This document shows positions 13,699 through 21,924 of a DNA stretch of 42,550 bases, piece by piece. Position numbers and translations under genes: made by a program. The stretch comes from an uncultured Oscillospiraceae bacterium (GTDB taxonomy: Bacteria > Bacillota > Clostridia > Oscillospirales > Oscillospiraceae): the NCBI GenBank assembly GCA_934675115.1, contig CAKUPH010000007.1:1-42550 (forward strand), in the 5' to 3' direction. Under the pieces are notes generated by a model. That model did no database searches, was not told the origin of the DNA, and saw only the letters and a program-made list of their open reading frames with translations. Each line of letters opens with the position of its first letter. Within the stretch, counting starts at the first letter, position 1.

Positions 13699-14037
13699 AT
13701 GGCTGACTATATTGAGCGGGAAAAACTAAAGCAAGGTATTGCAGAGGACGCTTTGGCATCGCTTTCATACTGGGATTCAGGCTTAATGGATCTTCTGATG
13801 TTGGAAATTGATGAGTGCCCCGCCGCTGACGTGGCCCCGGTGGTGCATGGGCGGTGGGTTCCGTCTGAAGATGACTTTGACGACGATGACGTTTTGTTCG
13901 ACGTGGAAGAGTGGTGTGACTGGCAGTGCAACGCTTGCGGTGAGGACATTTGCTACGACGACCCCATGCCGCCCCGTCTGCTTCCGAGGTTCTGCCCCAA
14001 CTGCGGCGCGAAAATGGACGGGAGAGATGAGACGTGA
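13699..14037 (+). CDS. Phage protein with C-terminal zinc ribbon
   Basis: A 112-residue protein: an N-terminal segment (MADYIEREKLKQGI), a common VVHGRWVP motif, an acidic stretch (SEDDFDDDDVLFDVEE), then CNACGEDICY and FCPNCGAKM, forming a zinc ribbon. This layout recurs in Clostridial prophages. Function unknown. The stop overlaps a GTG start (GTGA). Confidence 0.72.
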   Translation: MADYIEREKLKQGIAEDALASLSYWDSGLMDLLMLEIDECPAADVAPVVHGRWVPSEDDFDDDDVLFDVEEWCDWQCNACGEDICYDDPMPPRLLPRFCPNCGAKMDGRDET

Positions 14038-14180
14038 GCTGGTACTACAACGCGGCAGGGCAGCGCTATGCGCTGCCCGAGAGGCCGCTGGAGCCGCCGG
14101 ACTGCTGGGTCCGGCAATATGACGAAAACGGGGATTCTGACCCCGCGGAAGAGGAGTTTGAGCAAAATGACGAAAGCTGA
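14034..14180 (+). CDS. Small protein, coupled start
   Basis: A 48-residue ORF starting with GTG inside the previous stop (SWYYNAAGQRYALPERPLEP, ending acidic). It overlaps the DUF3310 start by 14 bp. The Shine-Dalgarno is weak, but the continuous overlap pattern and high coding quality support translation. No family is known. Confidence 0.5.
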   Translation: MSWYYNAAGQRYALPERPLEPPDCWVRQYDENGDSDPAEEEFEQNDES

Positions 14181-14520
14181 GATCATCAAGGCGCTGCGCG
14201 CCACTGAGAGCCGGAGCAAGCGGGAGCTGCTGGACGCGGCGGCGGACCTTATCGAGGGCCGGGAGGAGCAGCGGGAGCCCACACCCGAGAACGACCCCGT
14301 GAACCACCCATCCCACTACACGGACGGGAAAATCGAGGTCATCGACTTCATCGAGGACAAGGGGCTGGGGTTCCACCTGGGCAACACGGTGAAATATGTG
14401 GCCCGGGCAGGAAAGAAGGACCCGTCCAAGGCGGTGCAGGACCTGGAGAAGGCCCGGTGGTACCTGGACCGGGAGATCCGCCGCCGGAAGGCGGAGGAGG
14501 GGGCCCATGACGGAGACTGA
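14167..14520 (+). CDS. DUF3310 (SaV-like) protein
   Basis: A 117-residue protein whose C-terminal half matches DUF3310: NDPVNHPSHYTDGKIEVIDF, then GNTVKYVARAGKKD and DLEKARWYLDREI. The family is frequent in phages and is suggested to act on nucleotides because of its context, but it is not characterised. The N-terminal part is a charged helix. Overlaps by 14 bp at both ends show tight packing. Confidence 0.85.
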   Translation: MTKAEIIKALRATESRSKRELLDAAADLIEGREEQREPTPENDPVNHPSHYTDGKIEVIDFIEDKGLGFHLGNTVKYVARAGKKDPSKAVQDLEKARWYLDREIRRRKAEEGAHDGD

Positions 14521-14980
14521 GCGCCGGGCGGACCCGGTGCGGGAGTTCCTGCGGTCCGGACTGGAGGCCCGGCTGGAGGTGCGGCGGCACCAGCGGCGTA
14601 CCGAGGAACTGGAGAGCCGATGCACCCGGCTGGTGGCCCAGATGACGGGGATGCCCGCCGGGGGCGGCTCCGGGCTGGAGGCCACGTGGGCGGCCCTCGC
14701 GGATGAACGGCGGGAGGAGCAGCGCCTCGTGCAGGAGGAGCTGGACCAGTACCACGCGGTGGAACGGTTCATCGCCCAGCTGGGGGACCCCGTGTGCCGG
14801 ACGGTGCTGCGGCTGCGGTATCTGGAGGGGCTGAGCTGGACCCAGCTCCAGAAACGGCTCTACCAGGACGGGCTGTACTACTCCGAGCGGCAGATCTTCC
14901 GACTCCACGGGGCGGCGCTTCAGGAGGCCCGGGAACTCTGGCCGAAAGAACAGGCCACGGCGGAGGGGGTGATCGAATGA
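14507..14980 (+). CDS. Sigma-70 region 4-like phage regulator
   Basis: A 157-residue protein with a long N-terminal coiled-coil-like part and a C-terminal helix-turn-helix: CRTVLRLRYLEGLSWTQLQK, then YSERQIFRLHGAALQEAREL. The R-x-R-Y-x-E-G-x-S-W-x-x-I/L pattern is that of sigma region 4 and of RinA/ArpU-type late activators. Its place at the end of the early cluster fits a switch to late transcription. It overlaps the helicase gene by 4 bp. Confidence 0.72.
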   Translation: MTETERRADPVREFLRSGLEARLEVRRHQRRTEELESRCTRLVAQMTGMPAGGGSGLEATWAALADERREEQRLVQEELDQYHAVERFIAQLGDPVCRTVLRLRYLEGLSWTQLQKRLYQDGLYYSERQIFRLHGAALQEARELWPKEQATAEGVIE

Positions 14981-16374
14981 GGTTCGTTCCGAAAACGTAT
15001 CAGCAATACTGCATCGACAGGCTGCTGACCCCGCCTGAACCGGAGAGCGCGGGGCTGCTGCTGGATATGGGCCTCGGGAAAACGTCGGTGACGCTGACGG
15101 CGGCGGACAACCTGATCTGGGACGAGTTCGCCGTGGACAAGGCCCTCGTCATCGCCCCGCTGCGGGTGGCGGAGGACACATGGACCACGGAGACGGCCAA
15201 GTGGGACCACCTGCGGCGGCTGCGGGTGTCCCCGGTGCTGGGGGACAGGAAGCACCGCCTGGCGGGGCTTGCCGCGAACGCGGACCTGTACGTCATCAAC
15301 CGGGAGAACGTGGAGTGGCTGTGCGACCCGAAGGAGTCCGGCCTGCGGACCTGGCCCTTCGACCTGGTCATCATCGACGAGCTGTCCAGCTTCAAGAACC
15401 ACCAGGCCAAGCGCTGGCGGGCCCTGAAGCGCCGGATGCCCGCGGGGACCCCCGTATGGGGCCTCACGGGCACGGTGGCTCCCCGGGGGTACATCGACCT
15501 GTGGGCCCAGATCTACCTGCTGGACCGGGGGCGCAGGCTGGGGCCCACCATCGGCGCGTACCGGGAGCGCTACTTCACCCCCGGAGCCCGGAAGGGCCAC
15601 ATCGTCTACGAGTGGCGGCTGAAGGAGGGGGCCCGGGAGCGGATCGACAGCGCCCTCGGGGACCTGTGCCTGTCCATGCGCAAGGAGGACTACCTTGACC
15701 TGCCCCCGGTGACGTTCAACCGGGTGGCGGTGCGGATGGACCGGAAGGAGCGGGCCCTGTACGACGCTCTGAAGCGGGACAAGGTGCTCACCATGCTGGA
15801 CGGGCAGGACCTGGACAGCGCCGTGGTGGGCGCGACGGCGGCGGCCCTGTCCGGGAAGCTGCTCCAGATGGCGGGGGGCGCGGTATACGACGAGGATGGG
15901 GGCGTGGTGGAGATCCACCGGCGGAAGCTGGACGCCCTCGCCGAGCTGGAGGAGGCCGCCCAGGGCCAGCCGCTGCTGGTATTCTACGCCTACAAGCACG
16001 AGGCCGACCGCATTCAGGCGAAGTTCCCCCGGGCCGTCCGCCTGGACGCGAGTGCGGACACAGTGGACACCATCGCCCGGTGGAACGCCGGGGAGATCCC
16101 CATGCTGCTGTGCCACCCGGCCAGCGCGGGGCACGGGCTGAACCTCCAGGCCGGGGGACACATCTTGATCTGGTACGGCCTGCCCTGGTCCCTCGAGCTG
16201 TACCAGCAAGCAAATGCCCGCCTCCACCGGATGGGTCAGACGGACCCGGTGGTGGTCCACCACATCGTCTGCGAGGACACGCTGGACGACAAGGTGCTGT
16301 CCGTACTGGGGCAACGCGGCGCGGAGCAGGACCGGCTCATCGCGGCGTTGAAAGCGTATATCAAGGAGGAATGA
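14977..16374 (+). CDS. SNF2-family DEAD/DEAH-like helicase
   Basis: A 465-residue superfamily 2 ATPase. Motif I is LDMGLGKT (about residue 30), motif II IIDELSS (DE-box, about 132), motif III GLTGT (about 163), a second RecA domain from about 320 (QPLLVFYAYKHEADRIQAKF), motif V HGLNLQ and motif VI QANARLHRMGQT (about 410). Phage enzymes of this compact type accompany VapE and PolA and are thought to remodel or unwind DNA for replication. Q-x-x-x-R-x-x-R is partly altered to QANARLHR but retains the key arginines. Confidence 0.92.
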   Translation: MRFVPKTYQQYCIDRLLTPPEPESAGLLLDMGLGKTSVTLTAADNLIWDEFAVDKALVIAPLRVAEDTWTTETAKWDHLRRLRVSPVLGDRKHRLAGLAANADLYVINRENVEWLCDPKESGLRTWPFDLVIIDELSSFKNHQAKRWRALKRRMPAGTPVWGLTGTVAPRGYIDLWAQIYLLDRGRRLGPTIGAYRERYFTPGARKGHIVYEWRLKEGARERIDSALGDLCLSMRKEDYLDLPPVTFNRVAVRMDRKERALYDALKRDKVLTMLDGQDLDSAVVGATAAALSGKLLQMAGGAVYDEDGGVVEIHRRKLDALAELEEAAQGQPLLVFYAYKHEADRIQAKFPRAVRLDASADTVDTIARWNAGEIPMLLCHPASAGHGLNLQAGGHILIWYGLPWSLELYQQANARLHRMGQTDPVVVHHIVCEDTLDDKVLSVLGQRGAEQDRLIAALKAYIKEE

Positions 16375-16376
16375 CC

Positions 16377-16622
16377 ATGGCAAAGCCATGCAAGCTGGGC
16401 GGAGCGCCCAGAGATAGTTATGTCGGGTTCTGCTGGCTCCATAAGCGGCCCCTCACGGCACGGCAGCTGAGGTGCCGGAAGTGCCTGGCCAAGGGCTGCG
16501 GGGCACTGGAGCGCCGGGAGCACCCCTACTGGGAGGAGCGGGAGGAACGGAAGGCCGCCCGCAGGGCGAGGCAGGACGAGCGCCGGGCCTTCCTCGCCGG
16601 TCTGGGAGGTGCGTGGAGATGA
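16377..16622 (+). CDS. Cys-rich phage protein
   Basis: An 81-residue protein beginning MAKPCKLGGAPRDSYVGFCW. Five cysteines in the first 45 residues (C5, C19, C33, C36, C41) suggest a metal-binding fold; the rest is a strongly basic-acidic helix (EREERKAARRARQDERR). AAGGAGGA lies 6 bp before ATG 16377. It always sits between helicase and primase in this kind of module as far as I recall, but its function is unknown. Confidence 0.7.
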   Translation: MAKPCKLGGAPRDSYVGFCWLHKRPLTARQLRCRKCLAKGCGALERREHPYWEEREERKAARRARQDERRAFLAGLGGAWR

Positions 16623-19084
16623 AAATCGCGACAGCGGGGTCCGTCACCAGCAAGCGGTGGCGGACCATGGACATCACCTGGTCGGACCTGCTGGACCGGC
16701 TGCGCACACCCCTCCGCACCGGGGAGAGCTACGCCGAGTACCGGCGGATGACCCGGGAGGAGCAGGGCAGGCAGAAGGGCGCGGCGGGGGGCTTCGTGGG
16801 CGGGGCCCTGCGGGGCGGACGCCGGATCGCGGGTGCGGTATACGAGCGCTGGCTCATCACCCTCGACGCCGACGAGGCGGGGCCGGACGACTGGGACTGC
16901 GCCGCGGCCCTGTGCGACTGGGCCATGTGCGCCTATACCACCCACAGCCACAGCCCGGAGCACCCCCGGCTGCGCTGGGTGATCCCCCTGCGCCGGGCCG
17001 TGACCCGGGAGGAGTACGAGCCCCTGTGCCGCAAGGCGGCGGAGCTGCTGGGCGTCATGGAGACCCTCGACGCCAGCACGTACCAGGCGGAGCGGCTCAT
17101 GTACTGGCCCACGGCGGCCAGTGACGGGGAGTACGTCTGCCGGGAGCAGGACGGGGCCCTCCTGGACCCGGACGCGCTGCTGGCCCTGTACGGGCCTGAT
17201 GGAGCGTGGAAGGACGTCAGCCTCTGGCCCATGGCGGACCGGGAGCGGGAAATCGTCCGGCGGGAGGCCCGGCACCAGGCCGACCCGGAGGGCAAGCCGG
17301 GGATCGTGGGGATGTTCTGCCGGGCCTACGACGTGCCCGCGGCCATCGACGCCTTCCTCCCCGACGTGTACGAGGAGGCGGGGCCGGGGCGCTATACCTA
17401 CGCCCAGGGCACCACCAGCGCAGGCGCGGTGCTGTACGGCGACGGGCGGTGGCTGTACTCCAACCACGCCTCAGACCCGGCGTGGGGCCAGTTGTGCAAC
17501 GCCTTTGACCTGGTCCGCATCCACAAGTTCGGCCCCCGGGACGAGGGCGCGGAGCAGGACCGGGACGGCGACGGCACGAAGCTGCCCAGCTACCAGGCCA
17601 TGTGCCGGTGGGCTGCGGAGCTGCCGGAGGTCAAGCGGGAGCTGGCCGCCCGGGCCATGGCGCGGGCCGAGGAGGACTTCGCAGATCTGCGCACGGAGCC
17701 GGGGAGCGGCGCGGGGGAGCAGGAAGGCGGCGGCGCGGAGCGTGACGGAGACGGGGACATGGGCTGGGTGGACCAGCTCAAGACCAACCACAAGACCGGC
17801 GAGGCGGACCCCAGTATCAACAACGCCGAGATCATCCTGCGCAATGACCCCAACCTCCGGGGCGCGGTGGCCTACAACCAGTTCCTCGCCCGGCCCGTGC
17901 TGCGGCGGGACGTGCCGTGGCGACGCCGGGGCAGCGTCCGGGACACGCGCAACGGGGAGCCCTGGGTGGACGCGGACGACGCGGGGCTCCGGTCCTACCT
18001 GGAGCGGGTATGGCAGCTCCGCGGCCGTCAGGCCATCGCCGACGCCTGGTCCATCATCTGCGACGAGAACGCATTCCACCCCATCCGCAACTACTTGGAC
18101 GCGCTGGAGTGGGACGGCACGGAGCGGCTGGACACCATGCTGGTCCGCCACCTGCGGGCCGCGGACAGCGAGTATGTCCGCGCCGCCACCCGGAAGTGGA
18201 TGTGCGCCGCCGTGGCCCGGGTATACGAGCCTGGGCGGAAGTTTGACCAGATGCTGGTCCTCGTGGGGCCCCAGGGCGTGGGCAAGTCAAGACTTGCCAA
18301 AGCCATCAGCCGGGGCTGGTTCACCGATTCCCTCACCACCATGAACGGCAAGGAGGCCTATGAAGGGCTGCGCGGGGCGTGGATCGTGGAGCTGGCCGAG
18401 CTGGCCGCGGCACGGCGGAGCGAGACGGAGACCATCAAGAACTTTGTCTCAAAGCAGGTGGACAGCTACCGCCCGGCCTACGGACGGCACACCATGGACT
18501 ACCCGCGGCAATGTGTGTTCTACGGCACCACCAACGACCCCAGCTTCCTGAAGGACCGCACCGGGAACCGCCGGTTCTGGCCCGTGCAGGTGGCGGGCCT
18601 CGACAGGGGACGGCTCACCGGACTGGAGGAAGAGGTGGACCAGCTGTGGGCCGAGGCGGTGGTGCGCTACCGCGCCGGGGAGTCCCTGTGGATGGACACG
18701 GACGAGCTACAGGACATGGCCGCGGAGGCGGCAGAGCTGTACACCGTGGACGACGAGCTGGTGGGCTACATCCTCGACTACCTCGACAAACCTCTGCCCG
18801 AAAACTGGGAGGACCTGGCCGTGGAGGACAGGCGGGACTACATTCAGGGCCGCAGTCTCACGGACCCCGGCACCTGCACCATGCGTCGGGACACGGTATC
18901 CATCCCCGAGATCCGCATGGAGCTGCTGGAGCAGAACAGGCGGGACATCGGCGGCAGGGATACAGAGAGTCGCCATATCGCGGACATCCTGAACAACCTG
19001 CCCGGCTGGGAGCGGACGGGAAAACTGAGAAAGCGGGGCCCTTATGGGCCGCAGAAAGTGTATTCCAGAGTCGGTGCAGGGTAA
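16619..19084 (+). CDS. VapE-type primase-helicase
   Basis: An 821-residue fusion. Residues 1-230 resemble an archaeo-eukaryotic primase domain: ITLDADEAG (acidic pair), THSHSPEHPRLRWVIPL and DASTYQAERLMYWP. Residues about 250-370 look like a linker or PriCT-like region. From about 480 comes the virulence-associated E helicase: Walker A GPQGVGKS (about 550), Walker B WIVELAE (about 587), and YGTTNDPSFLKDRTGNRRFW (sensor plus arginine finger, about 635-655). It would open the origin and prime synthesis. The TAA stop lies within the first GGTAACTATG iteron of the cluster just downstream. Confidence 0.92.
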   Translation: MKIATAGSVTSKRWRTMDITWSDLLDRLRTPLRTGESYAEYRRMTREEQGRQKGAAGGFVGGALRGGRRIAGAVYERWLITLDADEAGPDDWDCAAALCDWAMCAYTTHSHSPEHPRLRWVIPLRRAVTREEYEPLCRKAAELLGVMETLDASTYQAERLMYWPTAASDGEYVCREQDGALLDPDALLALYGPDGAWKDVSLWPMADREREIVRREARHQADPEGKPGIVGMFCRAYDVPAAIDAFLPDVYEEAGPGRYTYAQGTTSAGAVLYGDGRWLYSNHASDPAWGQLCNAFDLVRIHKFGPRDEGAEQDRDGDGTKLPSYQAMCRWAAELPEVKRELAARAMARAEEDFADLRTEPGSGAGEQEGGGAERDGDGDMGWVDQLKTNHKTGEADPSINNAEIILRNDPNLRGAVAYNQFLARPVLRRDVPWRRRGSVRDTRNGEPWVDADDAGLRSYLERVWQLRGRQAIADAWSIICDENAFHPIRNYLDALEWDGTERLDTMLVRHLRAADSEYVRAATRKWMCAAVARVYEPGRKFDQMLVLVGPQGVGKSRLAKAISRGWFTDSLTTMNGKEAYEGLRGAWIVELAELAAARRSETETIKNFVSKQVDSYRPAYGRHTMDYPRQCVFYGTTNDPSFLKDRTGNRRFWPVQVAGLDRGRLTGLEEEVDQLWAEAVVRYRAGESLWMDTDELQDMAAEAAELYTVDDELVGYILDYLDKPLPENWEDLAVEDRRDYIQGRSLTDPGTCTMRRDTVSIPEIRMELLEQNRRDIGGRDTESRHIADILNNLPGWERTGKLRKRGPYGPQKVYSRVGAG

Positions 19085-19327
19085 CTATGAACAGAGCGGG
19101 CCCCCGGAGATCAGTGCTCCCGGGGGCCCGCGATGAGAGCAGCGGTGATAACAATGTGTAATCGATGCGGCGCCGAGTGATACAGCTGGGTAATCACATC
19201 TGGGAGAGAGTGGCAATTTTGACCTTCATAGTTACCATAGTTACCCTCATAGTTACCCTCATAGTTACCCCCTTCAGCCCTTGGTATTACTCACTTTTCT
19301 TCTTAGGGTAACTATGGTAACTATGAA
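19080..19327. repeat. Iteron cluster, candidate replication origin
   Basis: Seven exact copies of CATAGTTACC or its complement: one reversed at 19080-19089, four direct starting at 19227, 19236, 19248 and 19260, and two reversed at 19307 and 19316. The pairs at 19225-19246 and 19306-19327 form a perfect 22-bp inverted repeat. The stretch 19140-19455 is AT-rich in an otherwise GC-rich genome and holds no gene. A partial copy (TAGTTACC) lies near 19415. Iterons plus an AT-rich segment beside the initiator-type helicase gene are the classic look of an origin. Confidence 0.65.
19096..19132. terminator. Long GC hairpin after vapE
   Basis: GCGGGCCCCCGG pairs with CCCGGGGGCCCGC, with one bulged base and a loop of about 10. 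It lacks a T tract. Position directly after the stop suggests a transcription or mRNA-end barrier that separates vapE transcription from the iteron cluster. Confidence 0.55.
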
Positions 19328-19455
19328 AAGGGCAAAAACATGGCGAGGCTGATTTGAAAACACGAAATGCAAAATCAGAATTAGCCGGGGGAATTTATAG
19401 GAAAGTATAGTTTCTTAGTTACCCGGGCTGATGAGAACAGAGAGGAGACGCAGGT

Positions 19456-19725
19456 ATGAAAACGTGTGGTTCGTGGATCAGGTTTAACTTTGAGTGTCAC
19501 CAGTGGGAGGAAAGACTTGTCCGCCAGTCGGAGACAGACACGGAAGAACTCCGGGCGTGGGCGGTCCAGTGGCTGCTGGACCCGGAGATGCGTCCGCTGG
19601 AGAAGGGCGGATATTTCCATTCCTGGCTGACCCGGGTGTCCTCGCTGCTTGGCAGGTCTGAGACGCTTCGGCTTGCCTCGTCGGTGATGAAGGAGGAGCG
19701 GGACCGTGAGAGAGCGGGAGGTTGA
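19456..19725 (+). CDS. Unknown small phage protein
   Basis: An 89-residue protein starting MKTCGSWIRFNFECHQWEER with GAGAGGAGA upstream; largely helical (LRAWAVQWLLDPEMRPLEKG). It overlaps the VRR-NUC gene by 20 bp. No motif allows assignment. Confidence 0.6.
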   Translation: MKTCGSWIRFNFECHQWEERLVRQSETDTEELRAWAVQWLLDPEMRPLEKGGYFHSWLTRVSSLLGRSETLRLASSVMKEERDRERAGG

Positions 19726-19996
19726 GGCTCATCTCCGGCAACTGGTTGAGCGCGTCGGAGGACAGTGCTTGAAGTTCGTCCCGGACCAGGCACCGGGGAT
19801 GCCGGACCGGCTGGTGCTGATGCCGGGGGGCGTGACGGTGTGGGCGGAGCTGAAGCGGCCGCGCGGCGGCAGGCTGTCCCCGCTCCAGCTGTGGAGACAT
19901 GAGCAGCTGCGGAAGCTGGGCCAGCGGGTGGAGATCGTGTGGACGAAGGAGCAGGCGGAAGCCCTCGTCCGGGATCTCACAGGGACCCCCGCATGA
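19706..19996 (+). CDS. VRR-NUC nuclease
   Basis: A 96-residue protein with the stand-alone VRR-NUC fold: MREREVEAHLRQLVERVGGQ, the catalytic PGMPDRLVLMPGGVTVWAEL (PD ... E) followed by K in KRPRGG, and LSPLQLWRHEQLRKLGQRVE. VRR-NUC is a PD-(D/E)XK branch related to FAN1 and Holliday-junction resolvases. In phages it is assumed to resolve branched replication or packaging intermediates. It starts at GTG within the previous gene. Confidence 0.9.
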   Translation: MREREVEAHLRQLVERVGGQCLKFVPDQAPGMPDRLVLMPGGVTVWAELKRPRGGRLSPLQLWRHEQLRKLGQRVEIVWTKEQAEALVRDLTGTPA

Positions 19997-20006
19997 GGGA
20001 AAAGAG

Positions 20007-20036
20007 AAACCCCGGAGCGTGATGCTCCGGGGTTTT
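20007..20036. terminator. Bidirectional rho-independent terminator
   Basis: AAACCCCGGAGC pairs with GCTCCGGGGTTTT around a GTGAT loop; the plus strand ends in TTTT and the minus strand in a T-rich run. It separates the plus-strand replication genes from the converging minus-strand amidoligase operon. Confidence 0.85.
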
Positions 20037-20040
20037 CGCG

Positions 20041-20139
20041 TTACAGGGGCAGGACTGTGGCCAGATGGTCGGCACAGAGGGCGAGGGCCATAATGCCGAA
20101 GAACAGCAGGCCGGACAGGACGTTGGACAGGCGGTGCAT
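20041..20139 (-). CDS. 32-residue single-pass membrane peptide
   Basis: An ORF encoding MHRLSNVLSGLLFFGIMALA and 12 more residues. Residues 8-22 are hydrophobic, long enough for a short membrane span. A clear GGAGA Shine-Dalgarno lies upstream. It is the last cistron of the minus-strand operon, directly before the terminator. It is too small for family assignment. Confidence 0.6.
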   Translation of the reverse strand: MHRLSNVLSGLLFFGIMALALCADHLATVLPL

Positions 20140-20151
20140 GGCAGTCTCCTT

Positions 20152-20319
20152 TCAGATGCGGACGGCTTTGCCGTCGCAGTACAGCTTGAATCCCGCGGCC
20201 TTCAGGCTCTTCAGGGTGGCCTTGTCGTAGCCGCAGAAGGGGAGGGGCGAGCTGACCCAGGTCCGCCCGTCCCGGCGCAGCTCGTACACCGGGGCGGGGG
20301 CGGCGTCAGTCCTGGACAT
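20152..20319 (-). CDS. Small protein of the amidoligase operon
   Basis: A 55-residue protein starting MSRTDAAPAPVYELRRDGRT and ending YDKATLKSLKAAGFKLYCDG. ATG 20319 overlaps the end of the preceding cistron, implying translational coupling; there is no good Shine-Dalgarno. It is probably a single alpha/beta unit. Function unknown. Confidence 0.6.
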   Translation of the reverse strand: MSRTDAAPAPVYELRRDGRTWVSSPLPFCGYDKATLKSLKAAGFKLYCDGKAVRI

Positions 20320-20716
20320 GGGGCAGGGCGGCGCGAAGGTCGGCAATCAGGCCGGGCAGGCCGCCGGGTCCGGCCAGGGCCGGGCTGAGGGCAGAGCGGA
20401 CGGCTTTGCAGTAGTCGTAGCTGCTGTCCCGATACTGCCCCAGGCAGTACCAGGCCGCCTCGGCGCGAAACTCATCCGGACTCAGAGCGGCGTCCTGGGC
20501 ATAGGAGCAGAGACGGAGCAGGGCCATGAGTACACCCCGGCGGGTGTTCAGGGGGCCCGTGCTTCCGGGCCAGTAGGGGATGCAGACAGCGGTGTCCGGG
20601 TCTGTGTCCCGGCGCAGGGTCACGCTCCAGCAGTCGGAGATTTTCCCTGCCCGGGGGTTTAGGGCAGGCGTGTCTGGTTCGGCGGTGATCAGCAGGTGCT
20701 GGAATTGAATTTGCAT
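20306..20716 (-). CDS. Unknown protein of the amidoligase operon
   Basis: A 136-residue protein beginning MQIQFQHLLITAEPDTPALN. The N-terminal half is beta-rich, the C-terminal half helical and cysteine-containing (AAWYCLGQYRDSSYDYCKAV). It starts at ATG 20716 after AAAGGGG; a longer upstream reading would run into the structured repeat and is rejected. No known family; its constant place behind the glutamine amidotransferase suggests an accessory role. Confidence 0.65.
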   Translation of the reverse strand: MQIQFQHLLITAEPDTPALNPRAGKISDCWSVTLRRDTDPDTAVCIPYWPGSTGPLNTRRGVLMALLRLCSYAQDAALSPDEFRAEAAWYCLGQYRDSSYDYCKAVRSALSPALAGPGGLPGLIADLRAALPHVQD

Positions 20717-20754
20717 ACAGGTGATGCCCCTTTCGTGTGTAGTCGGGATGGACC

Positions 20755-20814
20755 TCCCGCGACAGCCCCGAAGGGCTGTTTCGGCCTGTGGTCGGCAGGC
20801 CATCATCAGGCGGG
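20755..20814 (-). repeat. Double-hairpin intercistronic element, copy 1
   Basis: A 60-bp segment nearly identical to 21865-21924. On the transcribed (minus) strand it forms GGCCTGCCGACCACAGGCC and then ACAGCCCTTCGGGGCTGT, the second a seven-pair stem with a UUCG tetraloop. It begins at the stop of the upstream cistron. No T tract follows, so it is more likely a processing, stability or translation-control element than a terminator. Confidence 0.75.
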
Positions 20815-21810
20815 TCAGACCGGCTGGATGTCGTCGCACTCGTCCATGTCGTCGTAGCAGCGCAGGGCCTCGGACTCGGACATGGTGTCCTCCCAGCAGG
20901 CGCTCTTGGACTTGTAGCGCAGGGCTGTGCCCTGGGACGTGTAGGCGCTGGCCCCGGAGAGCCGGACGAACACGTCCAGGAGCTCGTCGTAGGAGTAGAT
21001 GCGCCCCTTTGAGTCCATGGCATAGGCGTCCTCGTAGTCCGTACTCAGGGCCTCGCCGCTGGACAGGACCAGGTAGGCCCCGGGGACCGTGGACAGGTTC
21101 ATCAGCTTCCGGGGCGTGGAGCTGTCCCAGGGGGCGCTCCCGGTGCCGGTGTCCCAGCTCCAGCCGCCGCCGCAGCTCCAGGCCCGGCTGAACTGGTACG
21201 CCGTGTAGGAGTAGCTGGTGTTGGAGTACAGGATGCCGTCGTGCTCGGTGAAGTCACCTACGGTGACGATCTTGCCATCGGCGGACAGGAAGGCCATTTT
21301 GCTGCCTATGGCGTTCCGGATGAGGGTCAGGGCGTCGGTGTTCTCGTAGAAGCGGGGCAGGGCACGGCTGAGCGGGGCCAGCTGCGTGGCCACGTACTCC
21401 GCGGTGTCGCTCAGCCCCTTCCGGGGCTCGACGGAGTGAATGATGCCGTTGTGGGCCACGCCGACGTCAGCGGTGGAGCGGAGCTTTTTCAGGACGCTTT
21501 CGGAGCTGGTGACGGGGAAGGGATGGGTCAGCTCCGGGCAGGTGCCGCCGTGGGTGGTGATGCGGAAGTGCATGACGATGGGCGTTTGGGTCAGGTCATG
21601 GGTCCGGGCCAGCTCTTGCAGAGCTGCCTCAAAGTGGTCGTACTCCATGAACCCCTTCTCCACCTGGACCTTCGTCACGGCTTTGCCGTGCTTTTTCAGC
21701 GTCACCGGGTACATGAATCCGGCACCGTCCGGGTTGTTGTCCCACATACGGCGCAGGGTGGCGTCGTCCGGCATGGGGATGCCGGCGGGTTTTGCAGCGA
21801 TGATGCACAT
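20815..21810 (-). CDS. Class II (Ntn) glutamine amidotransferase
   Basis: A 331-residue protein. Starting at ATG 21810 places Cys at position 2 (MCIIAAKPAGIPMP), as required for an N-terminal nucleophile glutaminase. A start at 21843 would bury it, and GGAGA sits correctly for 21810. Other family marks are NNPDGAGFMY, VMHFRITTHGG and VGVAHNGIIH. It would release ammonia from glutamine for the neighbouring amidoligase. The C-terminal half (from about 200) is Tyr/Ser-rich and lineage-specific. Phage operons pairing such a glutaminase with a GS-like amidoligase were predicted by comparative genomics to modify proteins or peptides. Confidence 0.87.
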   Translation of the reverse strand: MCIIAAKPAGIPMPDDATLRRMWDNNPDGAGFMYPVTLKKHGKAVTKVQVEKGFMEYDHFEAALQELARTHDLTQTPIVMHFRITTHGGTCPELTHPFPVTSSESVLKKLRSTADVGVAHNGIIHSVEPRKGLSDTAEYVATQLAPLSRALPRFYENTDALTLIRNAIGSKMAFLSADGKIVTVGDFTEHDGILYSNTSYSYTAYQFSRAWSCGGGWSWDTGTGSAPWDSSTPRKLMNLSTVPGAYLVLSSGEALSTDYEDAYAMDSKGRIYSYDELLDVFVRLSGASAYTSQGTALRYKSKSACWEDTMSESEALRCYDDMDECDDIQPV

Positions 21811-21864
21811 ATTGCATTCTCCTTTCGCGTATTCGGTTTTCAAAATGCACTGGGGAAGTTGACT

Positions 21865-21924
21865 TCCCGCGACAGCCCCGAAGGGCTGTTTCGGCCTGTG
21901 GTCGGCAGGCCATCGTCAGGCGGG
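21865..21924 (-). repeat. Double-hairpin intercistronic element, copy 2
   Basis: The same 60-bp two-hairpin element as at 20755-20814, with one base difference. It lies between the amidoligase stop and the amidotransferase start. Finding it in the same place in two successive intercistronic gaps points to a shared post-transcriptional role. Confidence 0.75.

Noticed and set aside
14920..16389. 489-codon minus-strand frame opposite the SNF2 helicase
   Set aside because: Exact antisense shadow of a complete helicase; low-complexity composition.
19225..19327. CRISPR-like array
   Set aside because: Units are only 10 bp, unevenly spaced and in both orientations, with no spacers or cas genes; they fit iterons.
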